DNA of 64,000 nucleotides from Scenedesmus sp. ARA3 (lineage: Eukaryota; Chlorophyta; Chlorophyceae; Sphaeropleales; Scenedesmaceae). The DNA lies in NCBI GenBank assembly GCA_004335835.1, contig RWJK01001501.1, forward strand, positions 47,159 to 111,158, written 5' to 3'. Position numbers and translations under genes: made by a program. The notes under the pieces were generated by a model. That model had not been told where the DNA came from. It saw only the letters and a program-made list of their open reading frames with translations, and ran no database searches. Shown piece by piece: positions 12,301-20,434 of the stretch; position 1 is the first letter of the stretch, and every line of letters starts with the position of its first letter.

Positions 12301-12648
12301 GCACTCGGCGTTCCTGCAGGCATGCCTCTCGACACCATCGCCTTGTCGTCTACGGATGTGCAGCCAGCAGAATACGAGTATTTCAAGCCTACACCTGACA
12401 TGCTCGAACTGGAGCGGCGGATGCGTGCAGCTACGATACAAGCCAGCACATACATAGAAGCAGAGGGCCAGTGGGGTGGGCAGGCGAGCCCACAAGCAAG
12501 CAGCAGCAGCAGCGGCGGGGCAGGCATGCAGCAGGCGTGGTGGAAGCTGCAGCAGAAGTATGGCTGGCCTGATGGCCAGGTTGTGTTCAAGAGCCTGTAC
12601 GCGCCCTGCCCGGTGGAGCCTGGGCAGTGCTCGGAGAGCTGCGGGTGA
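4741..12648 (+). CDS. Secreted sulfatase (arylsulfatase-like), 14 exons
   Basis: The exons are 4741-4978, 5533-5707, 6205-6321, 6659-6748, 7123-7218, 7939-8079, 8436-8550, 8972-9042, 9220-9301, 9603-9982, 10444-10551, 10916-11195, 11455-11637 and 11863-12648. All phases close (2862 nt, 953 aa). An N-terminal signal peptide is followed by a Ser-rich linker. Alkaline-phosphatase/sulfatase-fold motifs appear in order: ILVDDMG (D108, D109, metal), the formylglycine loop APLCAMGRAEFLTGR (C155, R159), GKWHNGD (K206, H208), MIYYAPYAIHR, TGDNG (D360, N361) and the GSLRNHLAVWGPGVP region. Sulfatases hydrolyse sulfate esters; in green algae, secreted ones scavenge sulfate or act on matrix polysaccharides. 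Position +2 of the usual C-x-P-x-R is Met, so activation is uncertain. Residues from about 630 onward (exons 12-14) form an unrecognised C-terminal extension. Intron 11 begins with GC instead of GT. Many introns hold partial copies of adjacent exons. Confidence 0.9.
5230..5531. repeat. CACTGCTGT / GTACTGCTGT minisatellite with sequence gap
   Basis: Nine- and ten-base units (CACTGCTGT and GTACTGCTGT) alternate across sulfatase intron 1 up to the acceptor of exon 2. A run of 104 N at 5328-5431 sits inside the array, so the assembly did not resolve the true copy number. The open frames running through the N stretch are not genes. Confidence 0.9.
6025..6096 (+). repeat. Echo of sulfatase exon 3 (5' part) upstream of the real exon
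   Basis: The segment matches 6168-6238, i.e. the end of intron 2 plus the start of exon 3 (GGCTGATCAA-GGCATGAGCTTC). The acceptor AG of the real exon is AA here (cacacaaa instead of cacacag) and the match fades before the active-site cysteine codon. It reads as a decayed tandem copy. Confidence 0.8.
6862..6895 (+). repeat. Echo of sulfatase exon 4 (3' part plus donor)
   Basis: CATGACAGCATACTACGGCA and the following AGTGGTGAG match the end of exon 4 and its donor at 6725-6757 with a few substitutions. The copy lies downstream of the real exon, after a (CTG)n tract. Confidence 0.75.
7305..7490 (+). repeat. Two echoes of sulfatase exon 5 (3' part plus donor)
   Basis: Copies at about 7305-7355 and 7442-7490 repeat the exon 5 tail that encodes WLPSKYIPLDNLMR, including the GTGCG/GTGTG donor. 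The first has an extra G (CTCCAAGG) and the second lacks one C (GCTGCCTCC), so neither keeps the frame. Both lie downstream of the intact exon 5 (7123-7218). Confidence 0.85.
7681..7882 (+). repeat. Two echoes of sulfatase exon 6 (acceptor plus 5' part)
   Basis: Copies at about 7681-7745 and 7812-7880 repeat the acceptor and first 60 or so bases of exon 6 (real exon at 7939). They would encode HNKGTCAQTKGLMEQVLANK and HNKGSYVQTKGIMEQVLANK. Both keep the AG acceptor and an open frame but have no donor, so they cannot be complete cassette exons. Both lie upstream of the intact exon. Confidence 0.9.
8335..8362 (+). repeat. Short echo of sulfatase exon 7 start
   Basis: TTGTGAACAGCACCAAGTAC resembles the start of exon 7 (AGTGTGAACCGCACCAAGGG at 8434). 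It lies about 100 bases upstream, and the acceptor AG is lost. Confidence 0.5.
8755..8968 (+). repeat. (CTG)n tracts plus echo of sulfatase exon 8
   Basis: Two CTG-rich tracts (about 8755-8821 and 8893-8968) each end in a CAG acceptor followed by the same exon. The first exon copy (8822-8880) has a 1-base deletion and a TAG in the reading frame. The second, at 8972, is the intact exon 8 encoding VWSYLAYLDEVLGGIFDF. The whole tract-plus-exon unit was therefore duplicated. Confidence 0.9.
9309..9341 (+). repeat. (CTG)n microsatellite in sulfatase intron 9
   Basis: About eleven CTG units follow directly after the exon 9 donor. Similar tracts sit at about 6787-6818, 10201-10233, 10379-10440, 18637-18676, 33990-34023 and 34649-34673, mostly as the pyrimidine tract of a 3' splice site. 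Confidence 0.85.
10051..10092 (+). repeat. Echo of sulfatase exon 10 (3' end plus donor)
   Basis: The 40-base end of exon 10 (GCCTGACCTGGGGCCTGACA followed by donor GTGCGGC) is repeated almost unchanged about 100 bases downstream of the real boundary at 9982. Confidence 0.85.
10150..10395 (+). repeat. Three-fold repeat with echoes of sulfatase exon 11 start
   Basis: Two near-identical units of about 84 bp (from 10235 and 10319) each carry GTGTCAGGGAGGTGCT, matching the acceptor and first codons of exon 11 at 10441, followed by a short spacer and a CTG tract. A third, more diverged unit precedes them. All lie upstream of the intact exon. Confidence 0.75.
10586..10632 (+). repeat. Echo of sulfatase exon 11 (3' part plus GC donor)
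   Basis: TGGTACGGCGTCAGCAGCAA and the following GGTGTGCAG-GCAAG repeat the end of exon 11 (10518-10556) with few changes, including the unusual GC donor dinucleotide. The copy lies directly downstream of the real boundary at 10551. Confidence 0.85.
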
Positions 12649-12692
12649 TTGCTGCTGGCAACAGTTGTGGGTGATTGCTGCTGGCAGCAACT
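12641..12692 (+). repeat. Short tandem copy at the sulfatase stop codon
   Basis: A 25-base unit containing GGGTGATTGCTGCTGGCA occurs twice (from about 12640 and 12667). The first copy contains the stop codon TGA at 12646-12648. Confidence 0.8.
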
Positions 12693-12957
12693 GCACTGCA
12701 GGAGTGTTTGGCCCACAGGTACCTATCTGATATGTGAAAGTTGGGCGTCTGAGAGTACTTGAAAATGTCTGAATGACCAAGTGTTCCGCATCTCTGCCGT
12801 GATATCATTCTGCATCTGACTGAGAGTTGGCACTCATGAGCGTGTATCATGATATATATAGGTTTTAATCATTCTTTCATCATTGCTTGAATCAAGACCA
12901 CGACGTCATCCTGTTGTGGCGACATCATGCAAGATGCATATGGCACCAGCTGTCACT

Positions 12958-12987
12958 TGTAAACTACCTAGGTAGTAGGCCTACTAC
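12958..12987. terminator. TGTAA signal and two overlapping palindromes between convergent genes
   Basis: TGTAA at 12958-12962, on the plus strand, is the usual chlorophyte poly(A) signal form and would give the sulfatase a 3'UTR of roughly 310 bases. It is followed by two perfect palindromes, CTACCTAGGTAG (12964-12975) and GTAGTAGGCCTACTAC (12972-12987). These sit at the boundary with the convergent oxygenase gene. Confidence 0.5.
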
Positions 12988-13333
12988 TTGGCTCTCTGGA
13001 AGCCTCGTCCGGCGGCAGGTGCCGCGGCTTGTGCAGCACATGCGTGCACCCCCGCCAGAAATGGGGTTTGCAACATCAACCCCTCATTACCCGGTGCTTC
13101 TCATTGCGGCCATCAGCTCATGGTAGCGCCTGGAAGCCTCCTCTGCTGGCAGGTGCCGCAGCCTGTGCAGCAACCCTTGCCTAAACTATGGCTTATGACA
13201 TCAACCTCTCACAAGCTGGTGCTCCTGCTGGCAGCCATCACCTCGTGGTAGCGCCTGGAGGCCTCGTCCGGCGGCAGGTACCGCAGCCTGTGCAGCAACC
13301 CTTGCCTAAACTATGGCTTATGACATCAACCTC
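12988..13333 (-). repeat. 125-bp tandem array of the oxygenase last-exon end, stop codon and 3' sequence
   Basis: Read on the minus strand, the final segment of the oxygenase (HLPPEEASRRYHELMAAS followed by stop) is repeated downstream three times. The recurring TGGTAGCGCC lies at 13121, 13246 and 13371, an exact 125-base period, and a fourth decayed unit starts near 12990. Two downstream units keep an open frame to their own stop, for example YLPPDEASRRYHEVMAAS. The spacer (stop plus GAGAGGTTGATGTCATAAGC) is nearly identical between units, so the expansion looks recent. Confidence 0.9.
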
Positions 13334-16300
13334 TCACAAGCCGCCGCTCCTGCTGGCAGCCATCAGCTCATGGTAGCGCCTGGACGCCTCCTCTGGCGGC
13401 AGGTGCTGCAGCTTGTGCAGCACGCCCTGCCGGGTGAGGTCACCAACCACAGCAGGCGGGAACAGCGGCGACGCCGGCAGCTGCGGGGCTACTGGGGCGG
13501 CGCCAAGCCCTTGCTGCTGCTGCTGCTCTGAGGACTGGTAGCATGTAGGCAGCACCTGCAGGGCAGGCGCAGTGCAGTTCGCAGCAGGCTGATTAGAGTG
13601 ATGTAGCCTTGAGCGCATGTATTGACCATGGTCACCTACTTTGGATGGTCGGCAACCCAGAGCACTTACATACACAAAGCGTATTGCTTAAATTGTGGTA
13701 GTATGCAGCCAACCAGCTTGAAGCATGCAAGCGATGGCAGTGCGCGCAGCAGCACCAGCACAGGCATCTTCTTGCCTCTGAGCTGCCGCATCTGCTCACA
13801 CCACCTACAGTTTGTGCTTTTGAGGTCAAGCACAGTTGGCTGGCAGATATCTGGTACTGCCCTCAGCAGCCCACCTCTATGATGGCGTCATAATTGGGCT
13901 TGTGGAAGAACGCCATCGACAGCCGCCTGCTGCTGCGCGCCTTGGCTGGCAGCGGGTTGGTCACGCGGTGCAGCGTGGCCTTCCATAGGCCGTTGGTCCA
14001 GCGTGACATCAGGCTGCCTAGGTTGAGCAGCAGCGCACCTGCAGCAGCACACAACACACAGCTGTATGGACTCAGTCCAAACAGGCAAAAAGTTTGTGAA
14101 TAATGAGTGGAATGCAGCGCAGCACATCGTGAAGAGCCCAGCATGAGGCAACCCACGCACACAGTTCCTGCAAACGTTTGTGCCCATGCAGCACATGCTC
14201 AACGGTTGCTGTGCGAGACGCACTGCTTGACAACCTTTCGCTGCAGGTCAAACACTGCTCTTGTTGCCACCTCTCTCACACTCGCCGTACACTGTACTCG
14301 GCGCACAGCTGTGCAAGTCATCAAACAACACCACGCCACACTGCACCATCACAGCCCTCACCCACCTGGCGGCACTTCCACCTCCAGCCACTGCCGCTAT
14401 CCGCCTGGACTGGCTACAAACACTACTTCCATATCCCAGTCATGTCATAACCACCAAAACATACCACGGCCCACCACAGCCCACCACAGCCCACCACAGT
14501 ACGATACATACAATCTCTCACCCACCTGACGGCACCTCCACCTCCAGCCACTGCCCTGCAGCACACAGCACAGCACAGCACAGCACAGCACAGCGCGCCA
14601 CACCACACCACACCCACCTGGCGGCACCTCCACCTCCAGCCACTGGCCTGCAGCGCTCAGCAGCTGCAGCCCCACCACATCACACATCACCTCAGTTCCA
14701 TGAACCCAGGATCACACGTTTGTTCCAAAACCAAATCACCCACCTGGCGCCACCTGCACCTCCAGCCACTGCCCCGAAGCACTCAGCAGCTGCAGCCCAC
14801 CGTTGCCAGCCCGCCAGCCGCTGCCAGGCAGGTAGTCCTGGCTGGCCAGCAGCGTGAGGCTGCCCGAGTCGATGTGTGCCTTCTTGCGCAGGTCATGTGG
14901 GCCTGGCGGCAGCAGCTGCGAGGGGTAGTTGGCCACCTGGCAGGTGACACACAGCCAGTATGGGCAAAATGACGAGTAAATAGATGGCGGAAGCAGATGT
15001 ACAGCCACAGCAGGCAGGCAGCCAGCCAGGCAGGCGCAACAGCTACAATTGAACATAGAAAGAGAAAACACAGGTTGATCCTGGCTGGCCAGCAGAGTGA
15101 GGCTGCCCGAGTCGATGTGGGCCTTCTTGCGCAGGTCATGTGGGCCAGGCGGCAGCAGCTGCGAGGGGTAGTTGGCAACCTGATGCATGCAGCGCAACAA
15201 AGGTAGAGGGAAGTGCGAGGAAAGAAGCAAGCAGTCGGTCGGAACATCAGTTGGACAGTCAGGGCAAGCAGGCAGAATAAGCAAGCTGTGTGACCCTGGG
15301 AACAGCCGGCTGAAGTATAAGGAGCTGTGCAAATGTGATCCTGGCTGGCCAGCAGCGTGAGGTTGCCTGATTCGATGTGAGCCTTCTTGCGCAGGTCATG
15401 TGGGCCAGGCTGCAGCAGCTGCGAGGGGTAGTTGGCCACCTGGCAGGTGGTGGGCGCGGGGCAGCGAGGGTGGGGAGGAGGGTCAGGGATGGCGGGAAGC
15501 AGGTCGAGGCACAGCAGCCAGGCAAATAGGGCAACATGTCAATAGTTGTGAAACAGCAGACACATAAGTCAAACGTGCCGGATTTGAATGCGCAGCACAA
15601 TCGCGCACGCCAGCGAACACTTGGTGATGTGCACACAGCAGTCCTCACGCCCCTCGCACTCCACGACAGATGTGAACAAAGAATAGCAACGCAGCAGCAC
15701 ATGCTTGCTGGCTGGGCTGTTGCTGGGCTGGACCTGCGGAGTGCTACACATAACTGTTGATTGACACAGCAGTCGCACAACTAGTGCCATTCCCCACCAA
15801 CCTGCAGGTTGCTGTGGTGCCGGCAGATCTTGTCATCAAAAAAGTGCTGCTGCAGCCCCAGGCTGGCAGCAGCCAGGCGTAGCACCGCGCCCGCGATGAT
15901 TTCGCACTGACTGTAGCATGCCTGCATTGCTGGCTGCAGCTCGGGTGTGCTGCTGCTTGGGAAGACGTCAGGAGTGAAGAAGACCTGCAGGCAGATGTAA
16001 CACATTACATGTCATTGAATCTGTCGGTGTTTGAAAACAACAGTCAAGCTGTCTTGCACGGCGTGCCAAGCACAGCTACGGTGCTAGCACTCCCAAGCAA
16101 AGCAGCGACCCCCAAGGCAAGAAAGAGCATTGATCTTCCTGCAGAGCTGCGTCAATGTCTTACAGGTACAGGACAGGTTGTCAGCACGCCACTGCCTTGG
16201 CCGCCAGCTTGCACAGTGAGCATTGTCCTGCAGCTTCTCCTGCTTGTGCAATTGCTGTGGCTTCTTTGGGCTTCTTTACCCTGCTTCAAGCCCGCCTGAC

Positions 16301-16533
16301 CCGGCTCTGACGAGTAATAAGGCATATGCACAGCAACTCATTGATATTCAATGCCCTTGCGTGTGATGTAACAGCCCTTGCGCTGCCCTGCTTCAACCTC
16401 ACCTGGCCCAGCTCTGAGCAGTAGTAGGGCTGCTGCAGCTGCTGCTGCGTCAGCGGAGGCCCACACATGAAGCGCTCCGACAGGATGCCTGCAAGCGCCG
16501 ACGGCTCCCTGCTGCTGCCACACAGTGCAGCCA

Positions 16534-16569
<36 letters not shown>

Positions 16570-17452
16570 ATGCCTGCAGCATAGCACATGCTGGAGTTGG
16601 TGAGGCATTTTGTATGAGACAGATGAGAGCACAGCTGTGAACCCAAATGCAGCTGGTGCTTGCAGTGTCGGCTGACAGCTGGCTGCTGCTGTGGTATTGC
16701 AGCATGTGCTCGCGTCATGTACATACGTGCTTCTGACAGCTCGATGCTGCCGAAGCCTGCCATACCAGCTGAGGTGAGATTTAGGTTCTGCAGGGTGCTG
16801 AAGCATGTACTGCCTGTACTGCTGCAGCAGCACATGCTCGTACTGCTTGTACTGCTGCAGTCCCACCTGCATGTACTGCTTGTGCTCAGGGCTGATCTCG
16901 TAGCCCCTGCCACGCCGCATGTCCTGCGGCAGCGACGCATAGCAGATATCTTGAGACGAAGCAATAGTGCAGCTTGCTGAGGACAAGAGATGATGCGTGG
17001 TGATTTGCGGAGATGTGACAAGCAGACACAGCCTGCATGTGACCACGGTGCACTTGACTCCCGCATCTCCATGTGTCATTTCATGTCACACCTTTAAAAA
17101 GCTGGCACTGGGAGCAATGAACAAGACCCCAGCACCTCACACACAGCATGCCTGCCGCAGTTTCGCAAGTCTGCTCAACCACGCAGCCCCCCACCCGCAC
17201 CTGCACCACCAGCTGCATCTTCTCATCCAGCGGCAAGTCAAAGAAACTCTCAGCAGCAGCAAACAGCTGCAGCAGCAGCTCCTGCTGCAGGCCGTGGCCC
17301 TCCAAAGCAAGGAAGCCTGTGGCAAGGCACTCCTGCCTCACTGCTGCTGCCTGCTGCTGCGTGGGAGGCTGGCCAGCCAGCAGGTTGCTGATGTCTATGA
17401 GAGGAGGCTGGAAGGTTGCGAATGATGGGCTGTCATCTAACCGGGTGTAGAC

Positions 17453-17492
<40 letters not shown>

Positions 17493-17596
17493 GTGTGGTG
17501 TGCTCTGAGCAGAGGAGGTGCCCTTGTACAAATTTGGTGGCATCTGCTGTTCCTTGGCAGCAATCCATGCTGGGAGATGATGCCGCTAGATAGCAT
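13334..17596 (-). CDS. 2-oxoglutarate/Fe(II)-dependent oxygenase (isopenicillin-N-synthase-like), 8 exons
   Basis: The exons in coding order are 17201-17596, 16867-16923, 16727-16787, 16403-16488, 15802-15984, 14744-14936, 13875-14038 and 13334-13525 (1332 nt, 443 aa, all phases close). The N-terminal 40 or so residues are Arg/Ser/Thr-rich, suggesting an organelle transit peptide, then comes a poly-Ser tract. The DIOX_N-like part (PPLIDISNLLAG, ATGFLALEGHGL) precedes the catalytic double-stranded beta-helix. The Fe(II) ligands are visible as AHIDSG (H282, D284) and TLHRVTNP (H349), and R364 in RRLSMAFF is the likely 2-oxoglutarate anchor. The family hydroxylates, desaturates or ring-closes small molecules; the substrate cannot be told from sequence. 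The gene is divergent from the PUB gene and convergent with the sulfatase. Exons 6 and 8 have truncated copies on their intron or 3' side. Confidence 0.88.
14355..14680 (-). repeat. Three echoes of oxygenase exon 6 (3' part plus donor)
   Basis: Segments at about 14361-14400, 14521-14560 and 14612-14675 repeat, on the minus strand, the exon 6 end coding GQWLEVQVAPG and its donor (real at 14744-14800). The third extends to LQLLSA. They are separated by low-complexity CACAG and CCACAGCC runs, and all lie downstream of the intact exon in transcription order. Confidence 0.85.
15077..15447 (-). repeat. Two echoes of oxygenase exon 6 (acceptor plus 5' part)
   Basis: Blocks at 15077-15182 and 15337-15447 repeat the first half of exon 6 on the minus strand, including the Fe-ligand segment (AHIDSGSLTLLASQD and AHIESGNLTLLASQD). 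Homology stops at the same codon, just after SQD, in both. They are open in frame but have no donor, and they lie upstream of the complete exon (14744-14936). Confidence 0.92.
16790..16866 (-). repeat. QQY/KQY-type repeats after oxygenase exon 2
   Basis: Just past the exon 2 donor, the minus strand reads on as repeated CAGTAC-containing units that resemble the end of exon 2 (HKQYMQ). They look like small tandem copies of the exon end. Confidence 0.55.
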
Positions 17597-18043
17597 GCTG
17601 GAGGCTGAGCCTAAAATTGAACTCTAAGACAAAGGGGATCTATGGCTCCGGCAGTACCAGCTGGTTGTGGCAGTAGCAGCTGGTGTGTAGATCCCTCGCA
17701 GCGCAAGAGGTGCTACAGTAGATCTAAACTAAGCCCTTTGAATGCGAGATGCAGCCAATGAACTGGTGGACCGGAGCCGAGCGGGGTACATCAGTGTTTC
17801 AAAGCTTGTGTCTTTGTGTCTCGGTCGTGACAGTCGTCAAGAGCACTTGTGCCTCGTTGCCGGCTCCTTGATCTTGCAAACGATATACTTGCTGGTCAAG
17901 TATCGTGTGACTACAGCTTTGAGTTGCATGCATACACTGCGGAACTAGTTTCGTAGAACTGTTGGACACCGCGCGCTCTGTTTCCTGCTTCCTGGAGCAG
18001 CTTCAGCACATATAGCTGTCTCGTACCATTGAACATACGCAGC
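17597..18043. promoter_or_regulatory. Divergent promoter region, oxygenase (-) and PUB gene (+)
   Basis: The 447 bases between the two start codons must hold both promoters and leaders. I see no clear TATA box or other element. Confidence 0.55.
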
Positions 18044-18640
18044 ATGTCAGCGCCCTCGAGCCCTAGGGGTGCTGTGAACGTAGGACACAGCCCTCTGCTG
18101 CAGCAAGCAGCAGCAGCAACAGCAGGAGCAGCAGCAGCGCCAGCAGGAGCAGCAGCAAGCGCAGCACAAGGCGCTCGACATGCAGAGCTATTAAATGCGA
18201 GGCGTAAATTCAGCAGCACGTTAGAATCAGATGTGCTGGACTACCTGCACTATGGGCCCTCACAGCTGGAGGACTGCATGACGACCATGCACACCATTTT
18301 CAACAACATTGTGCTGCACCCAGACGAGCCAAAATACAGAAAGGTGAGGATAGGTTTCGAACGGGGGTCTGATGACAACAGCAGGCAGAAGCGCGCTGTC
18401 TTCTAATGCTCTGTGTGCTTCTTGTGCTGCATCCATGTACGTTCCATGGGTGGAGGCAAGCGCATGAGTCTCAGCACTTGCCCGGCATTCAGCATGCATG
18501 CCACAAACAACTCTTATCAAGACACTGAGCATCATCAGCATAGTGCGTAGTGCATGTGCCTGCCAGCACAGGGCCAGGGGTAGGAGGCACCACATGGCGC
18601 ACCAGCTGGGGCAGTTTGGCCCGTAACAATGCCCATGTTC

Positions 18641-18676
<36 letters not shown>

Positions 18677-19296
18677 AGATCAAGGCTGCTAACAAGGCGT
18701 TTCTAAGGCACATTGCCAACGTGAACAAAGCAGAGGACCTCATGCTGCAAGCTGGCTGGCGGCCCAAGGTGCATACCAGTTTTGACTGCAGTTGCTGTCC
18801 CCCTGAGAACAGAGCAGCAGGTCACGCGCCCACTGCGGCAGTCTAGACAGTGCACAGAAAAGCGCAAGATTGCTACGCAGCCAACACTGCCACGGCAGCA
18901 GCAGCAGCAGCAGCAGAGCGACGTGCCATGCGCCTTGCAGCGCAAGCGCAAGGACGATGAGGGGCTCAATGGCACGCACCTGCCTGCTAATTTTTGTGAC
19001 TGACGGTGACCAACTGTCCCTAACTGCATGTTGCCTTGCGCTTGCGCAGCAAGGCAAGGATGACGAGGAGCATAAGTGCAAGCCTCTGACCATTACTGCA
19101 AACCACCTATTGGTGTTAAGCAACTGTTGCCAACTGTGTGCCGCTGTATCATGCGCAGCGCAAGCGCAAGGACGATGCGGAGCGCAAGAGCAAGCATGCT
19201 GAGGAGCGTGAGCGCATCAAGCTGGCACTGGAGGACGACAGGCTGCAGCGGCAGGTGGCGCAGGAGCTCACAGCAGCACGCCCACATGATACATAG
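18044..19296 (+). CDS. PUB-domain protein (possible p97/Cdc48 adaptor)
   Basis: The exons 18044-18343, 18679-18768 and 19159-19296 give 175 aa with closed phases. After a Ser/Ala/Gln-rich N terminus, residues about 58-130 match a PUB domain: a helical LESDVLDYLHYG segment, then MHTIFNNIVLHPDEPKYRK, and across the intron IKAANKAFLRHIANVNKAED and AGWRPK. PUB domains bind the C-terminal tail of the AAA ATPase p97/Cdc48. Exon 3 encodes a charged helix (RKRKDDAERKSKHAEERERI, LEDDRLQR) that looks like the linker found before UBX domains, but a TAG stops it and no UBX domain follows. The gene may be a truncated PUB-UBX protein, or splicing may continue downstream. The start is the first ATG of the frame. 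Exon 3 is echoed on both sides. Confidence 0.75.
18925..19090 (+). repeat. Two echoes of PUB-gene exon 3 (acceptor plus 5' part)
   Basis: Blocks from about 18931 and 19033 repeat the acceptor and start of exon 3 (QRKRKDD... and QGKDDEEHK...). Real exon 3 starts at 19159. Both precede the real exon. Confidence 0.8.
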
Positions 19297-19361
19297 CGGC
19301 ACCAGCAGCGGCGGCGGCCGCGGCGGCTGCAGCAGCAGCGGCGGTGGTGGCGGCAACGGCA

Positions 19362-19812
19362 GCGGCAGGTGGTGCAGGAGCTCACAGCAGCAAGCCCACA
19401 TGACACATAGCTGCTGCAGCACTGCTGCAGCTGCTGGCAGCAGCGGGGGCGGTGGCAGCGGCGGTGGCAGCAGCCAAGGCGGCAGGTGGCGCAGGAGCTC
19501 ACGGCAGCCCGCTCACGCTGCACATAGCAGCAGCAGCAGCTGCGGAAGCAGCGGCGGTGGCAGCAGCCAAGGCGGCAGGTGGCGCAGGAGCTCACGGCAG
19601 CACGCCCACATGATACATAGCAGCAGCAGCAGCAGCAGCAGCGGCGGCAGCGGCAGGTGGCGCAGGAGCTCGCGGCGGGACGTCCACATGACACATAGCC
19701 GCAACAGCAGCGGCCGCCGCTGCGGCAGCGGCGGCAGCAGCAGCGGCTGCAGCCGAAGCGGCAGGTGGCGCAGGAGCTCACAGCAGCACGCCCACATGAT
19801 ACATAGCGGCTG
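19362..19812 (+). repeat. Five further copies of the PUB-gene exon 3 end
   Basis: The exon 3 end (GCGGCAGGTGGCGCAGGAGC, then a segment ending ACATAG with the stop) recurs at about 19362, 19479, 19572, 19651 and 19758, each about 50 bases long. The spacers are GC-rich CAG/CGG runs of 30-70 bases. All five keep the ACATAG end. With the original at 19248-19296 this makes six copies. In another frame the block reads as a Ser/Gly/Arg-rich open frame, which I do not accept as a protein. Confidence 0.9.
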
Positions 19813-20329
19813 CAGCAGCAGGGGCGGCGGCGGCGGCAACGCACCAAGCTCATTCTGGAAGACGATGCTGGCTATGCTGGCTGCTGTTTGTGGCTGCATG
19901 GTACAAGTATGTTGCTTACATACAGGCTTCTTGGCCCTCACCAGCAAGTTCTCAGTAGCTGGTAAACGGGGATGGTATGGGGCTGCAGCCGAGAAGACCG
20001 CGCTATACCAAGGCGCAAACCGCTTTGATGGTGCTTTTGACTTACACGTGGCACTGTTTGCGAAGCCACACCTGGTCACGGGCTGTAACTCGTTATACGC
20101 GCGTCGCTGCACTGAACAGCGATATATAGATCTAAGTAATGCTGACTCCCGCGCGCCTATCCCGCGCTGAGTTAACTAGCTAGTTCTTCACTGGCTTGCT
20201 TTTGCTGCGGAGCCTACGTAGTGCGCCTGGCTCGGCTGCAGCTCCTTTCGAACCGCAGCGTCACTCCTTGGCGAACCCGCCAACGCCTCTTTACAGCCCA
20301 AAATATCTTACTTCGTAGCTCATCAAGTC
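19813..20329. other. Intergenic region with possible PUB-gene remnant
   Basis: KLILEDDAGYAG can be read at about 19847-19884 and resembles LALEDDRLQR of PUB exon 3, so it may be one more remnant. The remainder to 20329 shows nothing recognisable. Confidence 0.4.
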
Positions 20330-20434
20330 GTTTGAAAGCCGGCTGCGCCATTTACCCTCACATCTTGGCATAGTTGTAGGACTTCTGTACAGCTGCAGGC
20401 TGAACGGTGTCATCGCTGTAGACAAGTATCCCTG
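20330..20434 (+). promoter_or_regulatory. Conserved upstream block of peptidase gene, plus copy
   Basis: The 100 or so bases before the ATG match the sequence upstream of the minus-strand paralogue (60576-60690), including ACTTCTGTACAGCTGCAGGC versus GCTTCTGTACAGCTGCAG in the same position. Conservation outside coding sequence suggests a core promoter or leader. Confidence 0.6.

Noticed and set aside
12988..13390. Regular 125-bp repeats considered as CRISPR-like
   Set aside because: The units are contiguous copies of a eukaryotic coding exon end, with no spacer/repeat alternation and no cas genes.
19076..20170. 364-aa Ser/Gly/Arg-rich open frame
   Set aside because: It reads the wrong frame of the repeated PUB exon 3 end and CAG/CGG spacers. 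The correct frame gives a helix conserved with UBX-type linkers, then a stop.
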